This document shows, piece after piece, positions 27,810 through 35,377 of a stretch of 64,000 bases of DNA; within the stretch, counting starts at the first letter, position 1; each line of letters begins with the position of its first letter. Source of the stretch: Paeniglutamicibacter quisquiliarum. GTDB taxonomy: Bacteria > Actinomycetota > Actinomycetes > Actinomycetales > Micrococcaceae. The stretch covers positions 124,001 through 188,000 of the forward strand of contig NZ_JAHRED010000004.1 in NCBI RefSeq assembly GCF_019084045.1. Direction: 5' to 3'. The notes beneath the pieces are model-generated. The model saw only the letters and a list, made by a program, of their open reading frames with translations, was not told the DNA's origin and made no database searches. Both the position numbers and the translations under genes were made by a program.

Positions 27810-28718
27810 CTAAAAACGGAAGATCTTGTGAAGCTGTCGGCCAAGACCGGCGAGCAGGATGACCACGACGACGATGACCACGCCCGGCAGGGTCGTGAGC
27901 CACCATGCCGAAGCGAGGTACTGCCGTCCCTCGGAAATGAGCAGACCCCATTCAGGGGTCGGAGGCGGAGAGCCGAATCCGAGGAAGCCGAGGCCCGAAA
28001 TCGCGAGGATCGCCACGCCGAGGTCCACCGCCAGAAGGGCCAGAACGGGGCCGCAGGAGTTGGGCAGGATGTGCTTGAAAACGACAGACCAATACGTGCC
28101 GCCGTTCATGAAGGCGGCTTCCACGTAGTCCAGGCTGCGAACGCGCAGGACCTCGGAACGCACCACGCGTGCAAACGACGCAATGGAGGCGATGCCCACG
28201 CCGATTCCCAGGGAAATCGGACCGGGGGCAAATGCCGTGACGATGATCAGCGAGACCAGGAAGCCCGGGACAGCGAGCAAGACATCGATCAGGCGCATGG
28301 TGACGGCGTCGGCCGCCCGGCCTGCGGTTGCCGCCAGCAGCCCCAGCCCGGTCCCCGCGACGAGCCCGATCGTCACCGCCAGTCCCGCGGTCAACAGCGT
28401 TTGGCTGGTGCCGTGAACCACCCGGGCAAACACGTCGCGGCCCAAGTGGTCGGTGCCAAACCAGTGGGCGAACCCGGGCGCCTGGAATTTCTCGGCCGGG
28501 ACGCCGCTAATGGGGTCCAGTCCGCTAAACAGCGAAGGGACCAACGCCCACCCCAGGACCATGATCAGTGGGGCGCAGGTCAGCCAGAATACGGGCGAAC
28601 TAAGCGCTCCCGATTTCTTCTTGGAAGATGGCACGATCTCCACCGGCGCAAGAGTGCCGGCCGGGGCGGACTGCTGCACGGCAACCTTCGTCAACGGTTC
28701 CTCTAGCTTGATGCTCAT
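27810..28718 (-). CDS. ABC transporter permease (DppC/OppC type)
   Basis: Inner-membrane permease of 302 residues. After an N-terminal tail it has a first helix (LTCAPLIMVLGWALV), the DppC-type loop FGTDHLGRDVFARVVHGT and five more helices. The EAA-like loop (YVEAAFMNGGTYWSVVFKHILPN) contacts the ATPase. It pairs with the DppB-type permease immediately upstream, and GGAGAA precedes its ATG. Family members import peptides, nickel or glutathione. The real substrate here is unknown and inferred from its neighbours. Confidence 0.9.
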   Translation of the reverse strand: MSIKLEEPLTKVAVQQSAPAGTLAPVEIVPSSKKKSGALSSPVFWLTCAPLIMVLGWALVPSLFSGLDPISGVPAEKFQAPGFAHWFGTDHLGRDVFARVVHGTSQTLLTAGLAVTIGLVAGTGLGLLAATAGRAADAVTMRLIDVLLAVPGFLVSLIIVTAFAPGPISLGIGVGIASIASFARVVRSEVLRVRSLDYVEAAFMNGGTYWSVVFKHILPNSCGPVLALLAVDLGVAILAISGLGFLGFGSPPPTPEWGLLISEGRQYLASAWWLTTLPGVVIVVVVILLAGLGRQLHKIFRF

Positions 28719-28738
28719 GGATTCTTCTCCGTTCGTTC

Positions 28739-29698
28739 CTAGGCCACGAGTGCGCGCGGTGCCCCGTGCGTTCCACTCTTGAGGATCCGTGGATCCAATA
28801 GCGGGTAAAGCAGGTCAACAACCAGGTTCACGACAACGAAGGCCGTGGCGGTGATCAGCACGAGTCCCTGGACCAGCGCCACGTCCTGCGCGGTGACCGA
28901 CTGAAGCACCACCTGGCCCAGGCCGGACCGGGCAAACACAGTCTCGGTGATGACCGAGCCGGCCAACAGCGTTCCCACGGTTATCCCGCTGATGGTCATG
29001 GCCGGTGCCGCAGCGTTTTTGAGGGTGTGGCGAAAGAAAATCCATGACGGCGAAGCGCCCTTGGCACGCAACACGTCCACGAATGGCTGGGCGTAAACGT
29101 TGTCCACACTCTTGAGCAGCACCTGGGCAATCGGGGCAGAGACGTGGACGGCCAGGACCAGGACGGGGACGGCAATCGAGGCGAACGAACCATCCGGGAA
29201 AAGCGACATGACGCCGAGTTGGATGGAGAGCAGCTGCAGGAGCACCAGGCCCAGCCAGAACACGGGAACTGCCGCGAAGAGCGGCGGCAGGTTGATGATG
29301 AGCCGCTTCAACCACGTCCGACGTGCCAACGTGGCCGAAGCGACCAGCAGAACCGCAAACACCACGGCAGTCACGAAGGCACTGGAAGCCAGCACCAAGG
29401 TCGACCCGGCCACCGCACCGATGCGTTCTGCAACGGGCTGGCCCGAGGCCAGCGAATATCCGAAATCACCCCGGAAGAGACCGGCCAATTGGCTGAAATA
29501 CTGAATCAACAGCGGCTGGTCGTATCCGTATTGCGCCTTCATGGCCGCGATGGTTTCCGGATTGGCCGCAGCATCCGCTGACAGGAAGATCGTCACTGGG
29601 TCATTCGGGAGCAGCTGCACGGCCAGGAAGACCAGGGTGTAGGCAAGCCAAATGACCAGCAAAGCTTGTCCGATGCGTCGCGCGATGTAAGCGGCCAT
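28739..29698 (-). CDS. ABC transporter permease (DppB/OppB type)
   Basis: Inner-membrane permease of 319 residues. The start chosen is the ATG before AAYIARRIGQALLV, the standard DppB N-terminus; the longer frame to 29860 reads through the upstream lipoprotein gene. It has six predicted helices, an extracellular loop with PNDPVTIFLSADA, and the EAA-like loop ALRAKG-type YAQPFVDVLRAKGASPSWIF. It begins 7 bp after the lipoprotein stop and ends 20 bp before the DppC-type gene. Confidence 0.9.
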   Translation of the reverse strand: MAAYIARRIGQALLVIWLAYTLVFLAVQLLPNDPVTIFLSADAAANPETIAAMKAQYGYDQPLLIQYFSQLAGLFRGDFGYSLASGQPVAERIGAVAGSTLVLASSAFVTAVVFAVLLVASATLARRTWLKRLIINLPPLFAAVPVFWLGLVLLQLLSIQLGVMSLFPDGSFASIAVPVLVLAVHVSAPIAQVLLKSVDNVYAQPFVDVLRAKGASPSWIFFRHTLKNAAAPAMTISGITVGTLLAGSVITETVFARSGLGQVVLQSVTAQDVALVQGLVLITATAFVVVNLVVDLLYPLLDPRILKSGTHGAPRALVA

Positions 29699-29705
29699 GG
29701 GGTTG

Positions 29706-31364
29706 CTACTTTCCGGTCTTCCAGGCGCCCTGGAAAATCGGGGCGGTGCCGGAGGTGAATTCCACGTGCGCATCCGAGTTGCCGCCGTAGACCTGGACTT
29801 CGTCCCAAAGGACCAGGGACAGGGCCTTTTCGCTGACCAGCTGGCGCTGTTCCTCGGCAACCAGTTCCTTGTGCTCCGCCTCGCTGGTGGCCGAACGTTC
29901 CTTGGCGAACAGCGCGTTGAGCTCGCTGTCGGCGTTCAGGGTCTGGGTGTTGTTTTCCGGGCCGAAGACCGGTCCCAGTCCGCCGTAGGCAAATTGGCGG
30001 GTTCCGAAGAACTCGATGTTGGGATCGATCATGGCCGTGGTCAGGAACGTGTTGTCGGCCGCACGGTTGATGAGCTTGACGCCGATTTCCCGCCATTGCT
30101 GCTCGATGAGTTCAAAGGCCGGTTTGATGACCACGGAGTTGTTGGAGCTGGTGATGGTGATTTCCAGCTTCTGCCCACCCTTTTCGCGTACTCCGTCGGC
30201 TCCGACAACCCAGCCTGCCTCGTCGAGCAACGCCTTGGATTTCTCCGGGTTGTAGCCCAGATCCGCGGACAGGTCGATGAACCCGGGGGCCGCGTGGTTC
30301 AGCACGGAGTCGGCGATGACGTAGCTGTCCGACAGCACCGTGTCCTTGATGGATTGGCGGTCGATGCCGACCTGGAGCGCCTGGCGCACCTTGGTGTCGG
30401 CGAGCTTGCCGCTGCCGATGCGCACTGCCGCCATGTTGGTGGTCAGGTCAATTCCCTTGGCCGGCAGCACCTGGTCGCCGCTGCCCGCGAGGGTTTGCTC
30501 GTCCACGGGCTGAAGTCCCCGGACCAGGTCGACCTGGCCGGTTTGGACCGCTCCGGCACGGTGCGCCACCTCGGGCAGGTACTTCACCACGAGCTTGTCC
30601 AGGTATGCGGCGCCCTGGTTTGCCGCTGATTCAGGCGCCCACTTGTAATCCGCGCGCTTGGCGAAGGTGACTTCTTCATCGGTCTTCTCGGATTCGAAGA
30701 CGAACGGTCCGGAGCCGACGATGTTGGCGATGGCCGACTGGCCGGCATTGTCCAACGTCAAGGTTTCAGGGGAAACCAGGCCCGAGGTGACCGACGATGT
30801 GGCACGCAGGAAGTTGGCGTCGGGGGTCTTGAGCGTGACCTTGACCTGGTTTTTTCCTACGACCTCGGCGGACTTGAAGGCGGCGAAGTCGACGTTGGGT
30901 GCGATCTGTGCGCTCTTGATGCCCTTGCCCAGGGCGTCCAGGTTTTCCTTGACGGCCTTGGCATCGAGCGCCGTTCCGTCCGAGAAACTCACGCCGTCAC
31001 GAATGGTGAAGGTGAACTCGGTCTGGTTCTTGTTGGCGGTGAAATCCGACGCTATCCAGCCAACGAGCTTTCCGGTTGCCGCGTCGAAATAGGTCAGTCG
31101 GTCCAACACGCTATTGAGCACATTGGCCTTCTCGTAGAAGCGTGCGGCCTGGGTCTGCCAGTTGTTGATCGGGGTTACTTCCGCATACACGAAGGTTCCG
31201 CCCTGGACGGGATCGTTGCTTACCGGGCCGGCTGCATTTCCCGCTGTTTGGGTTCCCGATCCGCAGGCGCTGAGTGCCAGCGTGGCCACGGAAAGCACGG
31301 TAAGGATCTTGACGCCGAGGCCGGCGCGAAGGCGTCGCTTCGCAGGTGGTTTGGTGTTGCCCAT
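29706..31364 (-). CDS. Solute-binding lipoprotein of peptide/nickel-type ABC importer
   Basis: Family 5 extracellular binding protein of 552 residues. The signal ends in a lipobox, LSACGSG, with the lipid-modified Cys near residue 34. Later features are typical: FTIRDGVSFSDGTALDAKAVKENLDAL, the VKVTLKTPDANFL strand and the DLGYNPEKSKALLDEAGW segment. It captures the ligand outside the membrane and delivers it to the two permeases that follow. It is first in the operon, about 110 bp downstream of an S-box leader. AGAAGGAATG lies before the start. The ligand is unknown; an organosulfur compound is likely from context. Confidence 0.9.
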   Translation of the reverse strand: MGNTKPPAKRRLRAGLGVKILTVLSVATLALSACGSGTQTAGNAAGPVSNDPVQGGTFVYAEVTPINNWQTQAARFYEKANVLNSVLDRLTYFDAATGKLVGWIASDFTANKNQTEFTFTIRDGVSFSDGTALDAKAVKENLDALGKGIKSAQIAPNVDFAAFKSAEVVGKNQVKVTLKTPDANFLRATSSVTSGLVSPETLTLDNAGQSAIANIVGSGPFVFESEKTDEEVTFAKRADYKWAPESAANQGAAYLDKLVVKYLPEVAHRAGAVQTGQVDLVRGLQPVDEQTLAGSGDQVLPAKGIDLTTNMAAVRIGSGKLADTKVRQALQVGIDRQSIKDTVLSDSYVIADSVLNHAAPGFIDLSADLGYNPEKSKALLDEAGWVVGADGVREKGGQKLEITITSSNNSVVIKPAFELIEQQWREIGVKLINRAADNTFLTTAMIDPNIEFFGTRQFAYGGLGPVFGPENNTQTLNADSELNALFAKERSATSEAEHKELVAEEQRQLVSEKALSLVLWDEVQVYGGNSDAHVEFTSGTAPIFQGAWKTGK

Positions 31365-31473
31365 GATTCATTCCTTCTCGGTTCACCCGAGGAACGCCGC
31401 GACATGGCTAATCAGTCGAATACCTGTCCAAGACATGACAGCATTCGGCGGACCGCGCAGAGTTTGGCTATCT

Positions 31474-31562
31474 CCATCGGTCCTGGCGGTAGCACCGGAT
31501 CCCCATGAGGGGAGTGGTTGCTGCGGCGTCAACGAGCCAGGTCTCTCAGCCGCTCTGGATGG
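31474..31562 (-). ncRNA. SAM-I (S-box) riboswitch, leader of the importer/monooxygenase operon
   Basis: On the minus strand the leader shows S-box core elements in order: closing strand CCATC (31562-31558), GAGAGACCTGGCTC, TTGACGCCG, GCAGCAACC, GGTGCTACCGCC and closing strand GATGG (31478-31474). This is the SAM-I consensus (GAGGGA, CUGGCCC, AUGA, GCAACC, GGUGC). It differs from the actinobacterial SAM-IV pattern. The start codon of the lipoprotein gene is about 110 nt downstream, so the expression platform is not simple masking of the ribosome-binding site. A small stem (CTCGG/CCGAG) lies just before that site. Confidence 0.88.
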
Positions 31563-31879
31563 TGTGCGTCCGTGGGGGCGCTTCCCGCCCTCGAACAATT
31601 CCAGTGTGTCGCAGAATCTTCGACAGAACCAACAGAATGCGGCTCACCATGAAACAAATCGACGTAGAGAGCTGCTCAGGTGTCGTTTTTGCTTCACGGA
31701 ACGTCATAAGACTGAATGTGAAGCGCAAAAAATCCTGGCCTTGCTTCACCGGGGCGTCATGTTGATAATGTGCACAAATTCATGCCCCGGAACTCATCGA
31801 CTGGGCAAATGGCGGCTGACTCTCTTTCCTGGTCTCAGGCTGCCGGCCGTCCCGAACGTTCACGGCCCCTTAAACGGCC
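31563..31879. other. Non-coding stretch upstream of the first S-box
   Basis: About 320 bp of lower-GC sequence between an S-box and a terminator. It should hold the promoter of the minus-strand importer operon, but no convincing -35/-10 pair was found close to the riboswitch. Three copies of a 7-bp element stand out: GCTTCAC at 31691 and 31743 and its inverse GTGAAGC at 31718. A 67-codon minus frame here overlaps the riboswitch and is not considered a gene. Confidence 0.5.
31686..31730. repeat. Inverted repeat TTTTTGCTTCAC / GTGAAGC(GC)AAAAAA
   Basis: TTTTTGCTTCAC ends at 31697 and is mirrored by GTGAAGCGCAAAAA from 31718, with a 2-bp insertion in the second arm. A third half-site, GCTTCAC, is at 31743-31749. 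The T/A ends make it look like either a bidirectional terminator-like hairpin or an operator for a sulfur regulator. Confidence 0.45.
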
Positions 31880-31915
31880 CGGGCGGCGGCGCACCTCATG
31901 GTGCGCCGCCGCCCG
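31880..31915 (-). terminator. Terminator after the second DszA-like gene
   Basis: A perfect 16-bp GC stem (31880-31895 with 31900-31915, loop TCAT) lies 25 bp beyond the stop codon on the minus strand. It separates the second monooxygenase pair from the next S-box operon. Confidence 0.8.
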
Positions 31916-31940
31916 AAACTCGTGCGGGAGTTACTCCCGG

Positions 31941-33344
31941 CTACTTGACCTCGGCGTTCGAGAACCGGTAGTTCGCCGCGCGGTGGGAGTCCTGGACGCG
32001 GTCGCCCTTGCCGAAGAGCTTGTTGCGCAGCGTGCCCTCGACGTATTCGGTCGGGTAGGCGCCGCGTGCCTGCAGCTCGGGAACGATGAACTCCACGATG
32101 TCCTCAAAGGTGCCCGGGGTGATGGCGTAGGCCAGGTTGAACCCGTCCACGTCGGTGTCCTCGACCCACTCGATGAGCTTGTCGGCGACCTCGGTCGGCG
32201 AGCCGACGGTGATCGGTCCGAAGCCGCCAACGCCCACCCACTCGGCCAGCTGGCGGATCGTCCACGGGTTGCCCGAATCGCCGCTGGCCTGCTGGAACAT
32301 CGACACGGTGGACTGGATGGCGTTGGACTTCACGTTGTCGCCGATAACGTCGTCCGGGCCGTAGGTCGACAGGTCCACGCCCATCCAGCCGGAGATCAGC
32401 GCAAGGGCGCCGTCGATGTCGGCGTAGGACTTGTAGTCCTCGAACTTGGCCTGCGCGGCGGCGGAATCCACGTCCGTGATGATGGTCTGCATGGTGTAGA
32501 TGCGCACGTCGTGGCGTCCACGGCCGGCCGCCTCGGCGGCGTCGCGGATCTTGGTGACCGTGGCCTTGAGCATGTCCTTGGTGGGGCAAGTGACGAAGAC
32601 TGCCTCGGCATTTGCCGCGGCGAACTGCATGCCGCGCGAGGAGGTTCCGGCCTGGAAGATCACCGGGGTGCGCTGCGGGCTGGGCTCGGTGATGGCGATG
32701 CCCGGGACCTTGAAGTACTTGCCCTCGTGGTTGATCTCGTGGACCTTGGCCGGGTCGGTGAAGACACCGCGCTCGGCGTCGCGAACCACGGCGTCTTCTT
32801 CCCAGGAACCCTCGAGCAGCTTGTACACGACCTCGAGGTATTCGTCGGCGTGGTTGTAGCGCTCGTCGTGCTCAAGCTGGTCTTCCTGGCCCATGTTCCG
32901 GGCGGCGGAGGGCAGGTAGCCGGTCACGACGTTCCAGCCGATGCGGCCCTTGGTCAGGTGGTCAAGGGTCGCCAGGCGGCGGGAGAAAGGGTACGGGTGT
33001 TCGTAGGAGGTGCTGGCGGTGACGCCGAAGCCGAGGTTCTCGGTCACGGCGGCCATCGCGGAGACAAGCATGAGCGGGTCGTTGACCGGGACCTGGGCGC
33101 CGGTGCGCAGCGGCACCTCGTTGGAGCCGCCGAAGACGTCGTAGGTGCCCAGCACGTCGGCGATGAAGATGCCGTCGAACTTGCCCTTTTCCAGGGTCTT
33201 GGCCAGGTTGGTCCAGTAGGACAGGTCCTTGTAGCTGGCGGACTGGTCCTTGGGGTGCTTCCACAGTCCCGGGGACTGGTGTCCGACGCAGTTCATGTCG
33301 AAGGCGTTGAAGCGGATCTGGCGTGGGGCGGGAGTCGTGCTCAT
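31941..33344 (-). CDS. NtaA/SnaA/DszA-family FMN-dependent monooxygenase (second copy)
   Basis: LLM-type monooxygenase of 467 residues, a paralogue of the protein at 23458-24876. Shared landmarks: GLWKHPKDQSASYKDL near residue 25, FIADVLGTYDVFGGSNE, LATLDHLTKGRIGWNVVTGY, EINHEGKYFKVPG and FQAGTSSRGMQFAA. It probably cleaves an organosulfur substrate with reduced flavin. The ATG has AAGGA seven bases upstream. It lies 76 bp after the DszC-like gene on the same strand, and both are behind the S-box at 34768-34858. A perfect hairpin ends the operon. The second copy may take a different substrate. Confidence 0.88.
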   Translation of the reverse strand: MSTTPAPRQIRFNAFDMNCVGHQSPGLWKHPKDQSASYKDLSYWTNLAKTLEKGKFDGIFIADVLGTYDVFGGSNEVPLRTGAQVPVNDPLMLVSAMAAVTENLGFGVTASTSYEHPYPFSRRLATLDHLTKGRIGWNVVTGYLPSAARNMGQEDQLEHDERYNHADEYLEVVYKLLEGSWEEDAVVRDAERGVFTDPAKVHEINHEGKYFKVPGIAITEPSPQRTPVIFQAGTSSRGMQFAAANAEAVFVTCPTKDMLKATVTKIRDAAEAAGRGRHDVRIYTMQTIITDVDSAAAQAKFEDYKSYADIDGALALISGWMGVDLSTYGPDDVIGDNVKSNAIQSTVSMFQQASGDSGNPWTIRQLAEWVGVGGFGPITVGSPTEVADKLIEWVEDTDVDGFNLAYAITPGTFEDIVEFIVPELQARGAYPTEYVEGTLRNKLFGKGDRVQDSHRAANYRFSNAEVK

Positions 33345-33420
33345 GTTTATCCTTCGCGAGGTGTTGGGAGTTGCGGATCCGGTGTTGTGCGGATCAAGTT
33401 GATGTGGGGCTCGTGTTGTT

Positions 33421-34758
33421 CTACGGGATGCCGGTTGCCTGGGTGGCACCCACGTCGCCGATGGCGTTGAGCTGCTGGGGCGCCGTGCCGTTGACCTCGT
33501 AGTCGCCGATGATGCGAGACTTGTAGATCGCGGGGTTGTGGGTGGCAACGGTGCGCGCGTTGCGCCAGTGCCGGTCCAGGTTGCATCCCTTGGCGGTTGC
33601 CGAGGCACCCAGTCCGTCAAAGAGCTTGGTCGCCGCGGAGAGCACCAGCGGCTGGACGACCGCCTGGGCCCTGTCCGCGGCGAGTTCACACACCGCGAAC
33701 CGCTCGGCCGGGCTGAGCGATGCATCGGCCAGCGCGACCTCGATCTCCGCCACGGCGGCCAGGACGATGGAGTCGACCGCGAATGCGGTGCCGGAGACCT
33801 CTCCGACCAATTGCAGTACCTGGGGTTCTTCGCGCACCGGAACACCGGTCCCGGTGCTGAAGCTTCGGGTGCGGGCCTGGACCGAGGAGCGCATGTCGTT
33901 GAGCACGGCGCGCGTGATTCCCGCCTGGACCCCGAGGAGCACCAATTGGAAGATGGCGGATTCCGGGTCGTTGACCTGCTGCTCGTCGGGAAGGATCGTG
34001 TCCACCGGGACATTCTCGAACGTGGTTGAGCCGGTGCCGGTGAGCTGCTGCCCGAATCCGTCCCAGTCGTCAAGGATCTTGACGCCGGAATGCTGCGTGG
34101 AAACCACGGCGATCTGCCTGCCGGCACGGGCGGGGTGCGCCACGGCGACTGCCACCCAGTCCGCGTAGATCGTGCCGGTGCAATAGTATTTTTCGCCGTT
34201 GAGGATCCAGCGCTCGCCCTGCTTGGCGATGGTCGTGTTCAGGGTGCCCAGCCGGTTTCCGCCGCGCTCGGTGTAGGCGTTGCCGACAATTTGTCCGGCC
34301 ACGATGCGCTCGACCCAGCGGTGGCGCAAGGCATCGTCTTCCAGCTGCAACACGGATTCGACGAAGCCGATGTGCGAGCGCCACAGATGTGCCACCTGGG
34401 AATCGGCTTCTGCCAGTTCGATGAGCAGGCGGAACAAGTCGGACACGCTGGCACCGTAGCCGCCCTCGGCGACGGGGATGCGCAGCGCCCCGAACCGCAC
34501 CCGGTTCAGCCAGCCAACCGGTTCGAAGGGCAGGGTCCGGTTGGCGTCGCGCTCACTGGCCCCGGAGGCGATCCTGGCGAAGACCGGGCGGAAGATCGCG
34601 GCCAACTCGTCATAGTGCCCATTACGGGGAACGCCCGGAGTGAGCTTGAGCAGGTGCCGGGCCGGGGTGTCGCCGGTAAATGCGTCGAGGTTGACGGCAC
34701 CAAAGATGTTGGGGTCCGCTTCGACAGCGTGTGCATGTGCAAAGGAATCGACAGCCAT
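33421..34758 (-). CDS. DszC/SfnC-like flavin monooxygenase (second copy)
   Basis: Acyl-CoA-dehydrogenase-fold protein of 445 residues with the oxygenase-branch signature LDRHWRNARTVATHNPAIYK near the end and the cofactor segment GNAYTERGGNRLGTLNTT in the middle. It has about 40 more N-terminal residues than the copy at 24877-26112. The start is the ATG before AVDSFAHAH: GGAGAG eight bases upstream overlaps the last strand of the S-box P1 helix. The frame to 34800 enters the riboswitch and is rejected. First gene of a two-gene operon with a DszA-like partner. Confidence 0.87.
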   Translation of the reverse strand: MAVDSFAHAHAVEADPNIFGAVNLDAFTGDTPARHLLKLTPGVPRNGHYDELAAIFRPVFARIASGASERDANRTLPFEPVGWLNRVRFGALRIPVAEGGYGASVSDLFRLLIELAEADSQVAHLWRSHIGFVESVLQLEDDALRHRWVERIVAGQIVGNAYTERGGNRLGTLNTTIAKQGERWILNGEKYYCTGTIYADWVAVAVAHPARAGRQIAVVSTQHSGVKILDDWDGFGQQLTGTGSTTFENVPVDTILPDEQQVNDPESAIFQLVLLGVQAGITRAVLNDMRSSVQARTRSFSTGTGVPVREEPQVLQLVGEVSGTAFAVDSIVLAAVAEIEVALADASLSPAERFAVCELAADRAQAVVQPLVLSAATKLFDGLGASATAKGCNLDRHWRNARTVATHNPAIYKSRIIGDYEVNGTAPQQLNAIGDVGATQATGIP

Positions 34759-34767
34759 GAATTCTCT

Positions 34768-34858
34768 CCATCGGTTCTGGCGTGAGCACCTACCGCCCAA
34801 TTAAGGGGAGGGGTTGCTGCGGCGTCATGGAGCCAGATCTCTCGGCCGCTCTGGATGG
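34768..34858 (-). ncRNA. SAM-I (S-box) riboswitch overlapping the ribosome-binding site
   Basis: Minus-strand elements in order: CCATC (34858-34854), GAGAGATCTGGCTC, CATGACGCCG, GCAGCAACC, GGTGCTCACGCC and GATGG (34772-34768). The GGAG of the Shine-Dalgarno runs directly out of the 3' strand of P1 (GATGGAGAG), with the ATG ten bases beyond. When SAM stabilises P1 the ribosome-binding site should be masked, so translational control is expected. Confidence 0.9.
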
Positions 34859-34870
34859 TTGTTGGTCATA

Positions 34871-34909
34871 TTTCTACACGCCTCGGCGAAGCGGTGACAA
34901 CCCGCTTCG
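34871..34909 (-). promoter_or_regulatory. Promoter for the second monooxygenase operon, with dyad over the -35
   Basis: Minus-strand TTGTCA (34900-34895) and TAGAAA (34876-34871) are spaced by 18 bp and would start transcription a few bases before the S-box. An 8-bp inverted repeat, CGAAGCGG at 34887-34894 and CCGCTTCG at 34902-34909, has its axis on the -35 hexamer. A protein bound there should block RNA polymerase. Confidence 0.5.
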
Positions 34910-35243
34910 TCACAATTGACGGTTGCGTCACAGGGCAAAAGGGGATTCGCTGCCCGCCGGGGCAGGGGCGAAGCACCGGCGCACCGGCATTCCACCAGCC
35001 ATTCGTTCGACGACGGTGGGTGCACGGTTGGAGGCCGCGGAACCAAATGACCCACACGACCCTTGGCAAGCATGTGCGCGAGATCCCGGGGTCCACACGG
35101 ACGATCCCCAGACCGGATCCGATTGCCCGAAACCTCCAAAGCACCACAAGTTGAATGATCGAAAGTCCCGTAGATTTCCGTAGATAATTCGACGCATGGT
35201 CATTAAATTCCACCTCGTCGAACATTCGGTTACATTACGGCGG
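34910..35243. other. Divergent intergenic region between the two S-box operons
   Basis: About 330 bp with no supported gene; the short overlapping frames lack ribosome-binding sites and family features. It should contain the promoter of the plus-strand ssu operon. TTCCAC and TACATT spaced by 17 bp (about 35206-35236) are a weak candidate. Confidence 0.4.
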
Positions 35244-35280
35244 GCTTGCTCCTATGACGCCGCATCGACTTTGATGGAGG
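35244..35280 (+). ncRNA. Truncated S-box remnant
   Basis: GGGCTTGCTCC-TATGACGCCGCA at 35243-35264 followed by GATGGAG at 35273-35279 repeats parts of the adjacent S-box in the same order, but lacks the GCAACC and GGTGC sections. It looks like an internally deleted copy 8 bp upstream of the intact riboswitch. Confidence 0.4.
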
Positions 35281-35287
35281 TCATAAC

Positions 35288-35370
35288 CCATCCCGAGCGG
35301 CCGAGAGATCTGGCTCTATGACGCCGCAGCAACCACCTCGTCGAGGCCGGTGCTACCGCCAGTCCGATGG
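35288..35370 (+). ncRNA. SAM-I (S-box) riboswitch of the ssu operon
   Basis: Elements in order: CCATC (35288-35292), GAGAGATCTGGCTC, TATGACGCCG, GCAGCAACC, GGTGCTACCGCC and GATGG (35366-35370). The Shine-Dalgarno GGAG (35369-35372) overlaps the P1 3' strand, and the ssuB-type ATG is at 35378. This is the same layout as the riboswitch at 34768-34858 and again points to translational control by SAM. Confidence 0.92.
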
Positions 35371-35377
35371 AGAGATC

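Noticed and set aside
31410-31478. Cys-containing leader peptide starting at the ATGGAG of P1 (MEIAKLCAVRR...)
   Set aside because: ATGGAG is part of the P1 helix in every copy, no ribosome-binding site precedes it, and the metY leader's equivalent frame has no Cys.
31546-31749. 67-codon minus-strand frame upstream of the first S-box
   Set aside because: It ends inside the riboswitch and has no ribosome-binding site or recognisable family.
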